Shown: piece after piece, positions 29,254-38,231 of the stretch
How positions within the stretch are numbered: the stretch's first letter is position 1
Layout of the letters: each line of letters opens with the position of its first letter
Assembly (NCBI RefSeq): GCF_028993615.1
Contig: NZ_CP118632.1
Coordinates: forward strand, 4,092,001-4,156,000
DNA: 64,000 nt
Source of the DNA: Herbaspirillum sp. WKF16
Lineage (GTDB): Bacteria; Pseudomonadota; Gammaproteobacteria; Burkholderiales; Burkholderiaceae_D
Reading direction: 5' to 3'
Notes under the pieces: model-generated
Databases searched by the model: none
The model's input: only the letters and a program-made list of their open reading frames with translations
Told to the model about the DNA's origin: nothing
Translations under genes and position numbers: made by a program

Positions 29254-29291
29254 GGCGCGGCAAACGCGGACCTGGATCCGCCATCACGAGG

Positions 29292-29313
29292 AAAGGGCGC
29301 GCAAGCGCCCTTT
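29292..29313. terminator. Intrinsic terminator after hpf
   Basis: AAAGGGCGC and GCGCCCTTT around a GCAA tetraloop, then TT. It is A/T-flanked on both sides, so it can work in both directions. Confidence 0.9.
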
Positions 29314-29314
29314 T

Positions 29315-29419
29315 TCATTTCCGCCACGCAATTTCTCGTGCGATCGCCGCCAGGAGATGTTGCAAACGATTTAAATAATATGTGGCGAGCCGCAAGTTCG
29401 CGCCGGTCATGCGCGACAT
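29315..29419 (-). CDS. Candidate 34-residue small protein
   Basis: In the 358-bp gap between hpf and grxD, a minus-strand frame starts at ATG 29419 with AAGGGG (minus strand, 29426-29431) spaced 6 nt. It encodes MSRMTGANLRLATYYLNRLQ plus about 14 more residues ending EIAWRK, and stops at the edge of the hpf terminator. The peptide is basic with an amphipathic helix. There is no homology that I recognise and no clear promoter. The frame is also open upstream without a start as good as this one. Confidence 0.25.
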   Translation of the reverse strand: MSRMTGANLRLATYYLNRLQHLLAAIAREIAWRK

Positions 29420-29574
29420 TGGCAGCCCCTTCTTGAAGGCAGCTCCCGCGCCCCAATCTTGGAATTGAAGCAAGCAGAAGCCGCCCTTGCCCTCCACTGT
29501 CCAGCAGGCAACAAGGACGTGCGAAGATGCGCCGGCGCGCCCCGCTTTCAAACGCGAATGCCGGCTTTTCCCTA

Positions 29575-29580
29575 TAATGT
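29575..29580 (+). promoter_or_regulatory. -10 element for grxD-ubiX
   Basis: A perfect TATAAT 31 bp before grxD, with only a weak -35 region. The 250 bp upstream otherwise hold nothing beyond the candidate small frame on the other strand. Confidence 0.45.
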
Positions 29581-29611
29581 CGGCAATCAACCCATTTTTT
29601 AAGGCATAGCC

Positions 29612-29923
29612 ATGAGCGACGTCCAATCCTGGATCAAAGAAACCGTCACCCAAAATCCCGTCGTGCTGTTCATGAAGGGCACCGCGCAATTCCCGCAATG
29701 CGGTTTCTCGGGCAAGGCCATCCAGCTGCTCAAGGCCAGCGGCGCCGAGAACATCGTGACCGTGAATGTGCTGGAAAGCCCGGACGTGCGCCAGGGCATC
29801 AAGGAATACTCGAACTGGCCCACCATTCCCCAGCTGTACGTCAAGGGTGAGTTCATCGGCGGCTCGGACATCATGAACGAGATGTACTCTTCCGGCGAAT
29901 TGCAGACCCTGATCAAGGGCTGA
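29612..29923 (+). CDS. grxD: Monothiol glutaredoxin, Grx4/GrxD family
   Basis: 103 residues. The CGFS active site is in FPQCGFSGKAIQLL (near residues 28-41), and the glutathione-binding TIPQLYVKGEFIGGSDIM is near 70-88. Monothiol Grx proteins coordinate and deliver 2Fe-2S clusters, often with BolA-type partners; an ibaG (bolA family) gene is at 62.3 kb. It precedes ubiX by 41 bp. Confidence 0.95.
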   Translation: MSDVQSWIKETVTQNPVVLFMKGTAQFPQCGFSGKAIQLLKASGAENIVTVNVLESPDVRQGIKEYSNWPTIPQLYVKGEFIGGSDIMNEMYSSGELQTLIKG

Positions 29924-29964
29924 TTTCCCGCCCCTGTTTCATTGACTCTCCCCCTCCGCACCGC

Positions 29965-30543
29965 ATGCCGCGCCAGCGCCTGATCATCGCCATTACCGGC
30001 GCGACGGGCGCGATCTACGGCGTGCGGCTGCTGCAGCACCTGCGCGGCCATGCGCAGGTCGAGACGCACCTGCTGGTGTCGGACGCCGGCGTACTCAATC
30101 TCCACCAGGAACTCGAACTCGGCCGCAAGGACGTCGAAGCGCTGGCCGACGTGGTGCATAACGCACGCGACGTCGGCGCCTCGATCGCCAGCGGCTCGTT
30201 CGCCTCGGCCGGCATGATCGTCGCCCCTTGCTCGATGAAGACGCTGGCGTCGGTGGCCCATGGCCTGTCCGACAACCTGATCACGCGCGCCGCCGACGTG
30301 GTGCTGAAAGAGCGCCGCCGCCTGGTGCTGATGGTGCGCGAGACGCCCTTCAACCTGGCTCACCTGCGCAACATGACCGCCGTCACCGAAATGGGCGGCG
30401 TGATCTTCCCGCCGCTGCCGGGCTTCTACCATCGGCCGCAATCGCTGGAAGAGATGGTGGACCATACGCTGGGACGGGTGCTGGACCTGTTCGACATCGG
30501 GCACCAGCTGACGCCGGAGTGGCAAGGTTTGAAGCCGTCATAA
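29965..30543 (+). CDS. ubiX: Flavin prenyltransferase UbiX
   Basis: 192 residues, a homododecameric flavoprotein-like fold. GATGAIYGVRLLQ (near residues 9-21) binds FMN, and the APCSMKTLASVAHGLSDNLITRA stretch (shortened; near 87-108) and VRETPFNLAHLRNM are the family signatures. It attaches dimethylallyl to FMN, making the cofactor for UbiD decarboxylases in ubiquinone or aromatic metabolism. No ubiD is in the window. Confidence 0.95.
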   Translation: MPRQRLIIAITGATGAIYGVRLLQHLRGHAQVETHLLVSDAGVLNLHQELELGRKDVEALADVVHNARDVGASIASGSFASAGMIVAPCSMKTLASVAHGLSDNLITRAADVVLKERRRLVLMVRETPFNLAHLRNMTAVTEMGGVIFPPLPGFYHRPQSLEEMVDHTLGRVLDLFDIGHQLTPEWQGLKPS

Positions 30544-30571
30544 AAAAAACACGCCGAGGCGTGTTTTTTTT
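30542..30571. terminator. Bidirectional intrinsic terminator
   Basis: A 14-bp stem (AAAAAAAACACGCC with its complement) between the converging ubiX and SDR genes; the first base follows the ubiX stop directly. Confidence 0.9.
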
Positions 30572-30598
30572 CGTCCCTCATTGACCTTGCACGCCAGG

Positions 30599-31357
30599 TC
30601 AACCGCGCCCGATGAACGGCATCTTGGTCGCCATCACCGTCATGAACTGCACGTTGGCGTCCAACGGCAAGCTGTCCATGTAGAGGATGGCGCGGGCCAC
30701 GTGTTCGGCATCCATCGTCGGCTCAACCTTGGTGGACATGTCGGCCTGCAGCGTGCCCTTCTTCATCAGCGTGGTCATGTCGGTGGCGGCGTTGCCGATG
30801 TCGATCTGGCCGCAGGCGATATCGTAGGCGCGGCCATCCAGCGAGGTGGCCTTGGTCAGGCCGGTGATGGCGTGCTTGGTGGCAGTGTACGAGGCCGAAT
30901 ACGGGCGCGGCGCGTGGGCCGAGATCGAACCGTTGTTGATGATGCGCCCGCCGCGCGGCGTCTGGTCCTTCATGATGCGGAAGGCCTCCTGGGTGCACAG
31001 GAAGACCCCGGTCAGGTTGATGTCCACCGCCGACTTCCACTGCTCCACGCTCAACTCCTCCAGCGAGACCGGCGGCGCGAAGATGCCGGCATTGTTGAAC
31101 ACCAGGTCGAGGCGGCCGAAACGCTCCTTGGTGCTGGCGAAGAGCTTCTTCACCGAGGCCGGGTCGGTAACGTCGGCGGCCACCACCAGGGCGTTGGCGC
31201 CATGCTCTCCGGCCAGCTTCACGGTCTCTTCCAACGCATCCTGGCGGCGTCCGGCCAGGGCCACGCCGTAGCCTTCGCGCAGCAGCGCGAGCGTGATCTG
31301 CCGGCCGATGCCGGAGCCTGCGCCGGTCACCAGCGCGATTCGTTTCGGTGCTGCCAT
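30599..31357 (-). CDS. Short-chain dehydrogenase/reductase
   Basis: 252 residues from ATG 31357 (ribosome site AGGAG). This is a classical SDR: the cofactor loop TGAGSGIG (near residues 11-18), NNAG near 90, catalytic Ser in NNGSISA and the YTATK catalytic Tyr/Lys near 157-161. An Arg-rich turn after strand 2 (AGRRQDAL) favours NADP(H). The substrate is unknown. Longer frames to 31507 run into the upstream terminator and are not supported. Confidence 0.88.
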   Translation of the reverse strand: MAAPKRIALVTGAGSGIGRQITLALLREGYGVALAGRRQDALEETVKLAGEHGANALVVAADVTDPASVKKLFASTKERFGRLDLVFNNAGIFAPPVSLEELSVEQWKSAVDINLTGVFLCTQEAFRIMKDQTPRGGRIINNGSISAHAPRPYSASYTATKHAITGLTKATSLDGRAYDIACGQIDIGNAATDMTTLMKKGTLQADMSTKVEPTMDAEHVARAILYMDSLPLDANVQFMTVMATKMPFIGRG

Positions 31358-31415
31358 GGTGTCTACTCCTGTCTTGTCTTGTCGGTGGATGTGCGCGCGC
31401 CGCTGCGGCAATGAA

Positions 31416-31444
31416 AAAGCCGCCTGCGGCGTGCAGGCGGCTTT
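31416..31444 (-). terminator. Terminator after the E1 gene
   Basis: AAAGCCGCCTGC and GCAGGCGGCTTT with a 5-nt loop. On the minus strand it is followed by TT and lies 80 bases after the E1 stop, so the E1 transcript ends before the SDR gene. Confidence 0.85.
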
Positions 31445-31523
31445 CACTATAGCAAACGCATCGGCCGGCTTCGATGAGAGATTTTCAATCCGCGCGCCGG
31501 CATTCATGCATGCGCGGGCGCGT

Positions 31524-34205
31524 TCACACCGTGGTCGAGAGCGGCTGGGCGGTGTCGATGCCCAGCGTCAGCGCGGCCGCCGCCAGCTTGGCGCGGTCGC
31601 CGGCGAACACCTCGGTCAGCGCGGTATAGGCGATCCAGCGCGCGTCGATCTCGAAGAAGTCGCGCAGGTTCACGCGCGTATCGCTGCGGCCGAAGCCGTC
31701 TGTGCCCAGCGTCACGTAAGTGCCCGGCACGAAGGCGCGGATGCTTTCCGGCAGCGCGCGGATGTAATCGCTCACCGCGATCACCGGCGCGGCGCTGTCT
31801 TGCAGCTGTTGCGTCACGTACGGCTGGACGTCGGCGCCGCACAGGCGATGATCGCGCTGCGCAGCCACGCCGTCGCGCGCCAGCTCGGTATAGCTGGTGA
31901 CGCTCCAGACCTCGGCCTCGACCTGCCAGTGACGGCGCAGCAGCTCGGCTGCCGCCAGGGCTTCCTTGAGGATAGGGCCGGACGCCAGCAGGCGCGCCTG
32001 CGCGCCCGCCTTCCTGCCCAGGCAATACATGCCGCGCAGGATGCCCTCGGCGACGCCGGCCGGCATGCTGGGCTGGGCCTCGTTCTCGTTGGTGACGGTG
32101 ACGTAGTAGAACACGTCGTCGCCGCGTTCCATCATGCGGCGCATGCCGTCGTCGATGATCACGGCCAGCTCGTAGGCGTAGGCCGGGTCATACGAGACGC
32201 AGTTCGGAATCGAGGCGGCGGTCACCAGGCTGTTGCCGTCCTGGTGCTGCAAGCCCTCGCCGCCCAGCGTGGTGCGCCCCGACGTGGCGCCGATCAGGAA
32301 GCCGCGCGCGCGCTGGTCGGCCGCGGCCCAGATCAGGTCGCCGATGCGCTGGAAGCCGAACATCGAGTAGTAGATGTAGAACGGCAGCATCGGCGTGCCG
32401 TGCACGGAGTAGGCGGTGGCGGCGGCGGTCCAGGAGGAGATGGCGCCGGCTTCGGTGATGCCCTCTTCCAGGATCTGGCCGTCCCTGGCCTCGCGGTAAT
32501 ACAGGATGGAGCCGATGTCTTCCGGCTCGTAGAGCTGGCCCTGGGAAGAATAGATGCCGACCTGGCGGAACAGGTTGGCCATGCCGAAGGTGCGTGCCTC
32601 GTCGGCCACGATGGGCACCACGTACTGGCCGAAATCCTTGTCCTTCAACAGGTTGCCGAGCTGGCGCACCAGCGCCATGGTGGACGACATTTCCTTGCCG
32701 TCGGCCTCCAGCGCGAACTTGCTGTGCGCCTCCATGGCCGGCACCGCGCGCCTGGCGGCGCCGGCCTGGCGGCGCGGCAGGTAGCCGCCCAGGGCGGCGC
32801 GGCGGGCGTGCAGGTGCTTCATCTCGGCGCTGTCGTCAGCCGGCTTGTAGAAGGCCAGCGAGCGGCATTGCTCGTCGGTCAGCGGCAACTTGAAGCGGTC
32901 GCGGAATTGCAGCAGGCTCTCTTCGTCCAGCTTCTTCTGCTGGTGCGTGGTCATCTTGCCCTCGCCGGCCGCGCCCATGCCATAGCCCTTCTTGGTCTGC
33001 GCCAGGATCACGGTGGGCTGGCCCTTGTGGGCGGCGGCCGCCTGGTAGGCCGAGAAGATCTTCTTCATGTCGTGGCCGCCGCGACGCAGGCGGTTGATCT
33101 CCTCGTCGGTCAGCGTGGCGCCGATGGCGCGCGTGCCGGGAGTCTGCCCGAAGAAATGCTCGCGGTTGAAGGCGCCGTCGTTGGCGGCGAAGGTCTGCAG
33201 CTGGCCGTCCACGGTGCGGTTGAGCGCATCGACCAGCTCGCCGTCCTTGTCGCGAGCGAACAGGCCGTCCCAGTCGGAACCCCACAGCAGCTTGATGACG
33301 TTCCAGCCGGCGCCGGCGAACAGCGTCTCCAGCTCGTCGACGATGTGGCCGTTGCCGCGCACCGGGCCGTCCAGGCGTTGCAGGTTGCAGTTGACCACGA
33401 AGATCAGGTTGTCCAGCTTCTCGCGCGAGGCCAGCGACAGGGCCGCCAGCGACTCGGGTTCGTCCATCTCGCCGTCGCCGAACACGCCCCATACCTTGCG
33501 ACCCTGGTCCTGCAGCAGGCCGCGGTGTTCCATGTAGCGCAGGAAGCGCGCCTGGTAGATGGCGTTGATCGGGCCTATCCCCATCGAGCCGGTCGGGAAC
33601 TGCCAGAACTCCGGCATCAGCCAGGGGTGGGGATAGGACGACAGGCCTTGCTGGCCGGCGCGCTTGGCCTCGATCTCGCGGCGGTAATAGCCGAGGTCTT
33701 CCTCGGAGAGCGCGCCTTCAAGGAAGGCGCGGGCGTAGATGCCGGGCGCCGAGTGCGGCTGGAAGTAGACGACATCGCCGGCGAACTTGTCGTCGCGGGC
33801 GCGGAAGAAATGATTGAAGCCGACTTCGAACAGGTCGGCAGCCGAGGCGAAGCTGGCGATGTGCCCGCCCAGTTCGCCGTAGGCGCGGTTGGCGCGCACC
33901 ACCATGGCCAGCGCGTTCCAGCGCATGATGCTGGCGATGCGCTCCTCGATCGCCTGGGCATCGGAACCGCCGGGGAATGGCGGCTCCTGCTCGGGACGGA
34001 TGGTGTTGACGTAGGGCGTGTTGCGCGCATCGCGCCAGTTGATGCCCCACTGCTGGGCCGCAGCCGACAGGCGCGACAGCAGGAAGCGCGTGCGCTCGGG
34101 GCCGGCTTCCGCCAGCACGCTTTGCAGCGCCTCCAGCCACTCCTGGGTTTCCTGGGCGTCGATATCGATATCGCGGGCAATACCATTGGCTGACGACATA
34201 TCCAC
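31524..34205 (-). CDS. aceE: Pyruvate dehydrogenase-type E1 component (AceE/MdeB-like), stand-alone
   Basis: 893 residues from GTG 34205 (AAGGAG at minus-strand 34214-34219), or 891 from ATG 34199. It is a homodimeric thiamine-diphosphate E1 of the AceE type. The ThDP motif runs from [10 protein letters not shown] to [17 protein letters not shown] (near residues 228-262), and [18 protein letters not shown] is in the pyrimidine domain. AceE decarboxylates pyruvate for the PDH complex, but no aceF or lpd follows; the transcript ends at a terminator. It is divergent from an Lrp regulator, as for mdeB (2-oxobutyrate E1) in Pseudomonas. A second E1 acting on an amino-acid-derived 2-oxo acid is therefore plausible. 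Confidence 0.88.
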   Translation of the reverse strand: MDMSSANGIARDIDIDAQETQEWLEALQSVLAEAGPERTRFLLSRLSAAAQQWGINWRDARNTPYVNTIRPEQEPPFPGGSDAQAIEERIASIMRWNALAMVVRANRAYGELGGHIASFASAADLFEVGFNHFFRARDDKFAGDVVYFQPHSAPGIYARAFLEGALSEEDLGYYRREIEAKRAGQQGLSSYPHPWLMPEFWQFPTGSMGIGPINAIYQARFLRYMEHRGLLQDQGRKVWGVFGDGEMDEPESLAALSLASREKLDNLIFVVNCNLQRLDGPVRGNGHIVDELETLFAGAGWNVIKLLWGSDWDGLFARDKDGELVDALNRTVDGQLQTFAANDGAFNREHFFGQTPGTRAIGATLTDEEINRLRRGGHDMKKIFSAYQAAAAHKGQPTVILAQTKKGYGMGAAGEGKMTTHQQKKLDEESLLQFRDRFKLPLTDEQCRSLAFYKPADDSAEMKHLHARRAALGGYLPRRQAGAARRAVPAMEAHSKFALEADGKEMSSTMALVRQLGNLLKDKDFGQYVVPIVADEARTFGMANLFRQVGIYSSQGQLYEPEDIGSILYYREARDGQILEEGITEAGAISSWTAAATAYSVHGTPMLPFYIYYSMFGFQRIGDLIWAAADQRARGFLIGATSGRTTLGGEGLQHQDGNSLVTAASIPNCVSYDPAYAYELAVIIDDGMRRMMERGDDVFYYVTVTNENEAQPSMPAGVAEGILRGMYCLGRKAGAQARLLASGPILKEALAAAELLRRHWQVEAEVWSVTSYTELARDGVAAQRDHRLCGADVQPYVTQQLQDSAAPVIAVSDYIRALPESIRAFVPGTYVTLGTDGFGRSDTRVNLRDFFEIDARWIAYTALTEVFAGDRAKLAAAALTLGIDTAQPLSTTV

Positions 34206-34441
34206 TTCCTGATCTCCTTGTTGTGCCAGGGCCGGAAACCGCTTGCGCCGGGCTCATGGGAAAATGACGCCGCCGCGCGCAATCAGTTCTATGCAAAGAG
34301 ACGAAAAGCCGGTAAAACACCTGCCGCGCCATTGGTCTCCTCGCACCCGACGCCTTTGCGGTCGTTCTTCTTGGTGATCGGATAACGATACGCCTGATGC
34401 ACCGGCATGAGTCACTGAAAATGAGAAGTTGTTTTACAATA

Positions 34442-34460
34442 TTCAGCACTGAATGCTGAA
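34442..34460. promoter_or_regulatory. Inverted repeat, candidate Lrp-family operator
   Basis: TTCAGCA (34442-34448) and TGCTGAA (34454-34460) with a 5-bp spacer in the AT-rich divergent region, 31 bp before the Lrp gene. The dyad has the size of Lrp/AsnC sites; TACAAT just before it (34435-34440) could be a -10 that it would block. Confidence 0.4.
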
Positions 34461-34491
34461 AATTTGAAACTTACAGAATTAAATTTCAATA

Positions 34492-34971
34492 ATGGAACTA
34501 GATACCACCGATTTGCGAATCCTGAACATCCTTCAGGAGAACAGCTCGATCAGCAATCTGGAGCTTGCCAGCCGCATCAATCTCTCGCCCTCGCCTACCC
34601 TGGCGCGCGTGAAGCGGCTGGAATCGGAAGGCATCATTTCGCGCTACGTGGCGCTGGCCGATCCGCACCTGCTGGGGCTGAAGGTCAACGTGTTCGTCAA
34701 GGTGATCCTGGAGCGCCAGGGCGCGGAGGCGCTGGCCCAGTTCGAAACGGCGGTGAGCGCCTTCGATGAAGTGATGGAAGTCTACCTGATGACCGGCGAC
34801 GAGGATTACCTGCTGCGCATCGTGGTGCCCGACCTGCTGACGCTGGAGCACTTCATCGTCGACCACCTGACCAAGATCCCTGGCATCAAGAACATCCGCT
34901 CCAGCTTCGCGCTCAAGCAGATCAAGTACAAGACCGCGCTGCCCACGCCGAAGATCAAGACGCGCCGTTAG
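34492..34971 (+). CDS. Lrp/AsnC-family transcriptional regulator
   Basis: 159 residues. The N-terminal winged helix-turn-helix (LDTTDLRILNILQENSSISN onward; recognition helix SPSPTLARVKRLESEGII) is followed by a RAM/ACT ligand domain (VFVKVILERQ... VYLMTGDEDYLLRIVV... GIKNIRSSFALKQIK). Such proteins bind amino acids as octamers and typically control the adjacent divergent gene, here the E1 gene. There is no clear Shine-Dalgarno sequence before ATG 34492. Confidence 0.9.
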   Translation: MELDTTDLRILNILQENSSISNLELASRINLSPSPTLARVKRLESEGIISRYVALADPHLLGLKVNVFVKVILERQGAEALAQFETAVSAFDEVMEVYLMTGDEDYLLRIVVPDLLTLEHFIVDHLTKIPGIKNIRSSFALKQIKYKTALPTPKIKTRR

Positions 34972-34999
34972 GCCGCACGCGCCTCCCGCAGAAAAAAAC

Positions 35000-35019
35000 A
35001 AAGGGCCTTGCGGCCCTTT
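35000..35019. terminator. Bidirectional intrinsic terminator
   Basis: AAAGGGCC and GGCCCTTT around TTGC with A7 and T6 flanks, between the converging Lrp and receiver genes. Confidence 0.88.
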
Positions 35020-35055
35020 TTTATTGGCTTGCCGAGCGCGCGAGAGCGCCGCGCC

Positions 35056-35559
35056 TCACTTCTCCGACGAGCGCATCCAGTCGCCGCGGCGGCGCGCGTG
35101 GCGCATGCCGGAGGGCGCCTGCCATGCGGGCCGCGCCGAGGGTGTGGCCGGCGACTGGCACCAGCGCTGGTAGAACTCGGCGATGCAACGCGCATACAGC
35201 TCGGCGTCGATCGGCTTGGGCATGTATTCGGTGGCGCCGGCGGCCAGGGCCGCCTGTTCGCCTTCCATGTCATACGATGGGAACACCACCACCGGCACCG
35301 CGGCCATGTGCTCGTTGGCGCGCAGCTCGCGCAGCACGTCCAGGCCGTCGGTGTAATCGAGGTCGGACTCCAGCAGGATCAGCGCCGGAGCCGGGCCGTC
35401 GCTGCTGCGGCGGCGCTGCTGCAGCAGGCAGCGGCGGGCGGTGGCGGCATCAGGATAGACCTGGAACGAGCAGCGCAGGTTGTTCCTCCACAGCGCGAAA
35501 CGCACCATCTCGGTGGCTTCGGTACTGGAATCGATCATCACAATGCTGGGGAGGTTCAT
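35056..35559 (-). CDS. Response-regulator receiver protein with Glu at the phosphorylation site
   Basis: 167 residues from ATG 35559 (an AGG lies 9 nt upstream; a Met at 35568 is the alternative). It is a single CheY-like domain followed by a basic tail of about 30 residues (RHARRRGDWMRSSEK). Alignment by eye puts Glu64 (in LILLESDLDYTDG) where the phospho-accepting Asp should be. The N-terminal acidic pair is reduced to one Asp (VMIDSS), and the usual Thr/Ser switch position reads FPSY; the conserved Lys is kept (YMPKP). It is therefore probably not phosphorylated, possibly locked in one state. Its partner is unknown. Confidence 0.8.
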   Translation of the reverse strand: MNLPSIVMIDSSTEATEMVRFALWRNNLRCSFQVYPDAATARRCLLQQRRRSSDGPAPALILLESDLDYTDGLDVLRELRANEHMAAVPVVVFPSYDMEGEQAALAAGATEYMPKPIDAELYARCIAEFYQRWCQSPATPSARPAWQAPSGMRHARRRGDWMRSSEK

Positions 35560-35782
35560 GCTGTGCATCCTGTCAAACTTTTCAAAGGCCGCCGGCTCTT
35601 GAGCCGACAGTAACGTTTTACACGTGCGGCGCGCACGGCAACATCAGAGAATTCCCTAAATATGAGAAATTGCCCGGAGGCAGCGTATTTTCAGGAATTC
35701 CCCGATCGGCAAGGCAGAGTCAGGCGCGTAGACTGCGCCCATCAGTTGTCGAATCAACAAATCTTGCGACGGAGAATTTCTG

Positions 35783-36214
35783 ATGATGCCCTTTGCCAAA
35801 GTATGCGTTCCCGTTCCCGCCGCCGCTGCCGGCATGGTCGAGCTGTATATCAACAAAGGCAGCCGCATGATCGTGCGCCGCGATGGCGCCGGCAACGACT
35901 GGGCCACGCTGCGTGCCAGCCCACGCAAGGTCCTGGAATGGTTTGCCACCTCCGGCTTCGCCCCTTCCGGCAAGCGCGAGGCGCTGGCCCAGTTCGAGCC
36001 CTGCGCGCGCCGCCTGGCCGGCCTGGATCACCTCAAGACCGAAGTGCGCCCGGCCTTGGCCGTGCCCAAGTTCTGGCAGATCGAGGGCGCCGCCTATGGT
36101 TTCGACGCCGGCCCCCACCTGCCTTATTGGCTGGCCAAGAACGGCGCCTCCTTCGTGCCGCTGCTGGTGCCGGCCGAGCAGATGGCGCACTTCTCGGAAC
36201 GGCTGGTGGCCTGA
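35783..36214 (+). CDS. Hypothetical protein
   Basis: 143 residues, starting at ATG 35783 with GGAGAA upstream. It is soluble, has no signal peptide, and is rich in aromatic residues in its second half (KFWQIEGAAYGFD, LPYWLAKNGASF). I do not recognise a family. It is divergent from the degenerate receiver gene and lies upstream of the GGDEF gene, separated from it by a terminator, so it is its own transcript. Codon use resembles that of its neighbours, and it is convincing as a real gene. Confidence 0.65.
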   Translation: MMPFAKVCVPVPAAAAGMVELYINKGSRMIVRRDGAGNDWATLRASPRKVLEWFATSGFAPSGKREALAQFEPCARRLAGLDHLKTEVRPALAVPKFWQIEGAAYGFDAGPHLPYWLAKNGASFVPLLVPAEQMAHFSERLVA

Positions 36215-36256
36215 GCGTTGCGGCCAGCATGACGGCAGCATCGTTCCACGCCCGGC

Positions 36257-36278
36257 AAGCCCGTCCAAGGACGGGCTT
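36257..36278 (+). terminator. Intrinsic terminator
   Basis: AAGCCCGTCC and GGACGGGCTT with a 2-nt loop, followed by TTTTTT. Confidence 0.88.
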
Positions 36279-36371
36279 TTTTTTGCCCGCGCGGCGTTTT
36301 GCGAGCGAGGACAAAACCGGTTAATCTCTTTACATCGCCTGCGAACCGGCACAACCCCATCAGAGGAAACA

Positions 36372-38231
36372 ATGTCGATTCCCTATCCGGTTGAAGAAAA
36401 AAAACGCCTGGCTTTCCTCCGCTCCCTGGGGCTTCTTGACACTGCCCCGGATCCCGCCTTCGACCGCGTCACGCGGCTGGCCAGCAAGCTGCTGGACGTC
36501 CCGATCTCGCTGGTGTCGCTGGTGGATGAGAATCGCCAGTGGTTCAAGTCCAAGGTGGGGCTCGAGGTGAGCCAGACGCCGCGCGAGGATGCGTTTTGCG
36601 CACACACCATCATGGAAGCGGACAGCCTGGTCGTGCCCGACGCCACCAACGATAAGCGCTTCAGCAGCAACCCGCTGGTGCTGCACGATCCCAATATACG
36701 CTTCTACGCCGGCGTGCCCATCCGGGGCACGCAGGGGCTGCCGATCGGCACGCTATGCGTGATCGACTCCAAACCCAAGACGCTCAAGCCGGAAGAGCTG
36801 GACGTGCTGCACGACCTGGCCTCCATCGTCACCAAGGAAATCCAGCTGCTGGAAGGCCTGCTCGACACCCATGACCAACTGGCGCGCACCGACGCCAAGC
36901 TGGAAGACAACGAGGCGCGCTTCCGCTCGGTGTTCGAGCTGGCCAAGGTCGGCATCGCCCTGGTCAGGCCCGACGGCGGCTGGCTGCGCGTGAACGATGC
37001 GCTGTGCGGCATCGTCGGCTACAGCGAATCCGAACTGTTGCCGCTGAGCTTCCAGCAGATCACCCATCCCGACGACCTCAACACCGACCTGCAATTGCTG
37101 CGGCGCCTGGTCGACGACGAGATCCCGCAATACCAGCTTGAAAAGCGCTATATCCGCAAGGATGGCCGGCAGATCTGGATCAATCTCACGGTCAGCAAGA
37201 AGCTGGATCGGGCCGGGCAGCTCGAATACCTCATCGCGGTAGTCCAGGACATCGATGCCGAAAAGAAGGCCCAGCTGGGCCTGGCCGCCATGCATCAGCA
37301 GCTGGAGCAGAAAGTGGTCGAGCGCACGGCAGAACTGCGCCGGCGCGAGACCGAGCTGAGCGCGGTGCTGGAGAACGCCAGCGACGCCTACATCAGCCTC
37401 GACGGCGCCGGCTGCGTGACCGCCTGGAACCGCGAAGCCGAGGTGATCTTCGGCTGGCTGGCCACCGAGGCGCTGGGCAAGCCGGTGGAGAACCTGCTGA
37501 TCCCGGACGGACTGGACGGCCCCCATGGACGACATTGGCGGACTTACCTGATCGACGGCATGAGGTCCGTGGTGGTGCGGCGCTCCGATCTGGTCGCGCG
37601 CCGCAAGGACCGCAGCGAGCTGGCGGTGGAGGTGCGCATGCGCACGCTGATGATCAATGAGCAGCGCATCTCGATCATGTTCCTGCACGACATTTCCGAG
37701 CGCAAGCAGAACGAGGCCCGGCGCGACTATGAAATCCGGCACGACGCATTGACCGGCCTGATGAACCGCCGCGCGCTCACCGACATGCTGCCGCTGGCGC
37801 AGGAGCGGTCGCGGCGCAATCTCAATCCGCTGTGCCTGCTGTTCATCGACCTGGACGGCTTCAAGAAGGTCAACGACGTGCACGGCCACGACGCCGGCGA
37901 CCTGTTGCTGCAAGCCGTGGCGACCCGCATCCGCGACAACATCCGCCTGACCGACCACGTCTTCCGCCTGGCCGGCGACGAGTTCGTGGTGCTGCTGGAG
38001 GGCCCCAACGGCACGCTGGAGCACGCCCGGGTGCGCGGCGAGAAACTGATCGCCGCGATCTCACAGCCGGTACCGCTGCCCGGCGATGCCGGCAGCGCTG
38101 GCGTGGGCGCGAGCATCGGCATCGCGATCCAGGAGGTCGGCGCGAACAAGGAGCCCGCCGATCTCATCAAGGAAGCGGACGAGCAAATGTACCGCGCCAA
38201 AAGCCTGGGCAAGGGAACGATCTGCCATTGA
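36372..38231 (+). CDS. GAF-PAS-PAS-GGDEF diguanylate cyclase
   Basis: 619 residues from ATG 36372 (GAGGAAAC upstream); the frame open to 35883 is not coding. There is a GAF domain at about 20-165 (PISLVSLVDENRQWFKSKVG, DAFCAHTI), PAS at about 180-300 with a PAC segment, a coiled linker (HQQLEQKVVERTAELRRRE), a second PAS at about 340-455, and GGDEF at about 460-619. The active loop reads AGDEF (534-538), a variant often active, and an inhibitory RxxD site (RLTD, 525-528) is present. It should make c-di-GMP under feedback control, sensing an unknown cytosolic signal. There is no EAL domain and no membrane segment. Confidence 0.92.
   Translation: MSIPYPVEEKKRLAFLRSLGLLDTAPDPAFDRVTRLASKLLDVPISLVSLVDENRQWFKSKVGLEVSQTPREDAFCAHTIMEADSLVVPDATNDKRFSSNPLVLHDPNIRFYAGVPIRGTQGLPIGTLCVIDSKPKTLKPEELDVLHDLASIVTKEIQLLEGLLDTHDQLARTDAKLEDNEARFRSVFELAKVGIALVRPDGGWLRVNDALCGIVGYSESELLPLSFQQITHPDDLNTDLQLLRRLVDDEIPQYQLEKRYIRKDGRQIWINLTVSKKLDRAGQLEYLIAVVQDIDAEKKAQLGLAAMHQQLEQKVVERTAELRRRETELSAVLENASDAYISLDGAGCVTAWNREAEVIFGWLATEALGKPVENLLIPDGLDGPHGRHWRTYLIDGMRSVVVRRSDLVARRKDRSELAVEVRMRTLMINEQRISIMFLHDISERKQNEARRDYEIRHDALTGLMNRRALTDMLPLAQERSRRNLNPLCLLFIDLDGFKKVNDVHGHDAGDLLLQAVATRIRDNIRLTDHVFRLAGDEFVVLLEGPNGTLEHARVRGEKLIAAISQPVPLPGDAGSAGVGASIGIAIQEVGANKEPADLIKEADEQMYRAKSLGKGTICH

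Noticed and set aside
29410..29440. TGGCAG...TTGA sequence as a sigma-54 promoter upstream of grxD
   Set aside because: The -12 GC dinucleotide is missing at the correct spacing; grxD has a good TATAAT instead.
31293..34193. 966-codon frame opposite the E1 gene
   Set aside because: Antisense shadow; no motif, and the E1 protein is full length with all ThDP residues.
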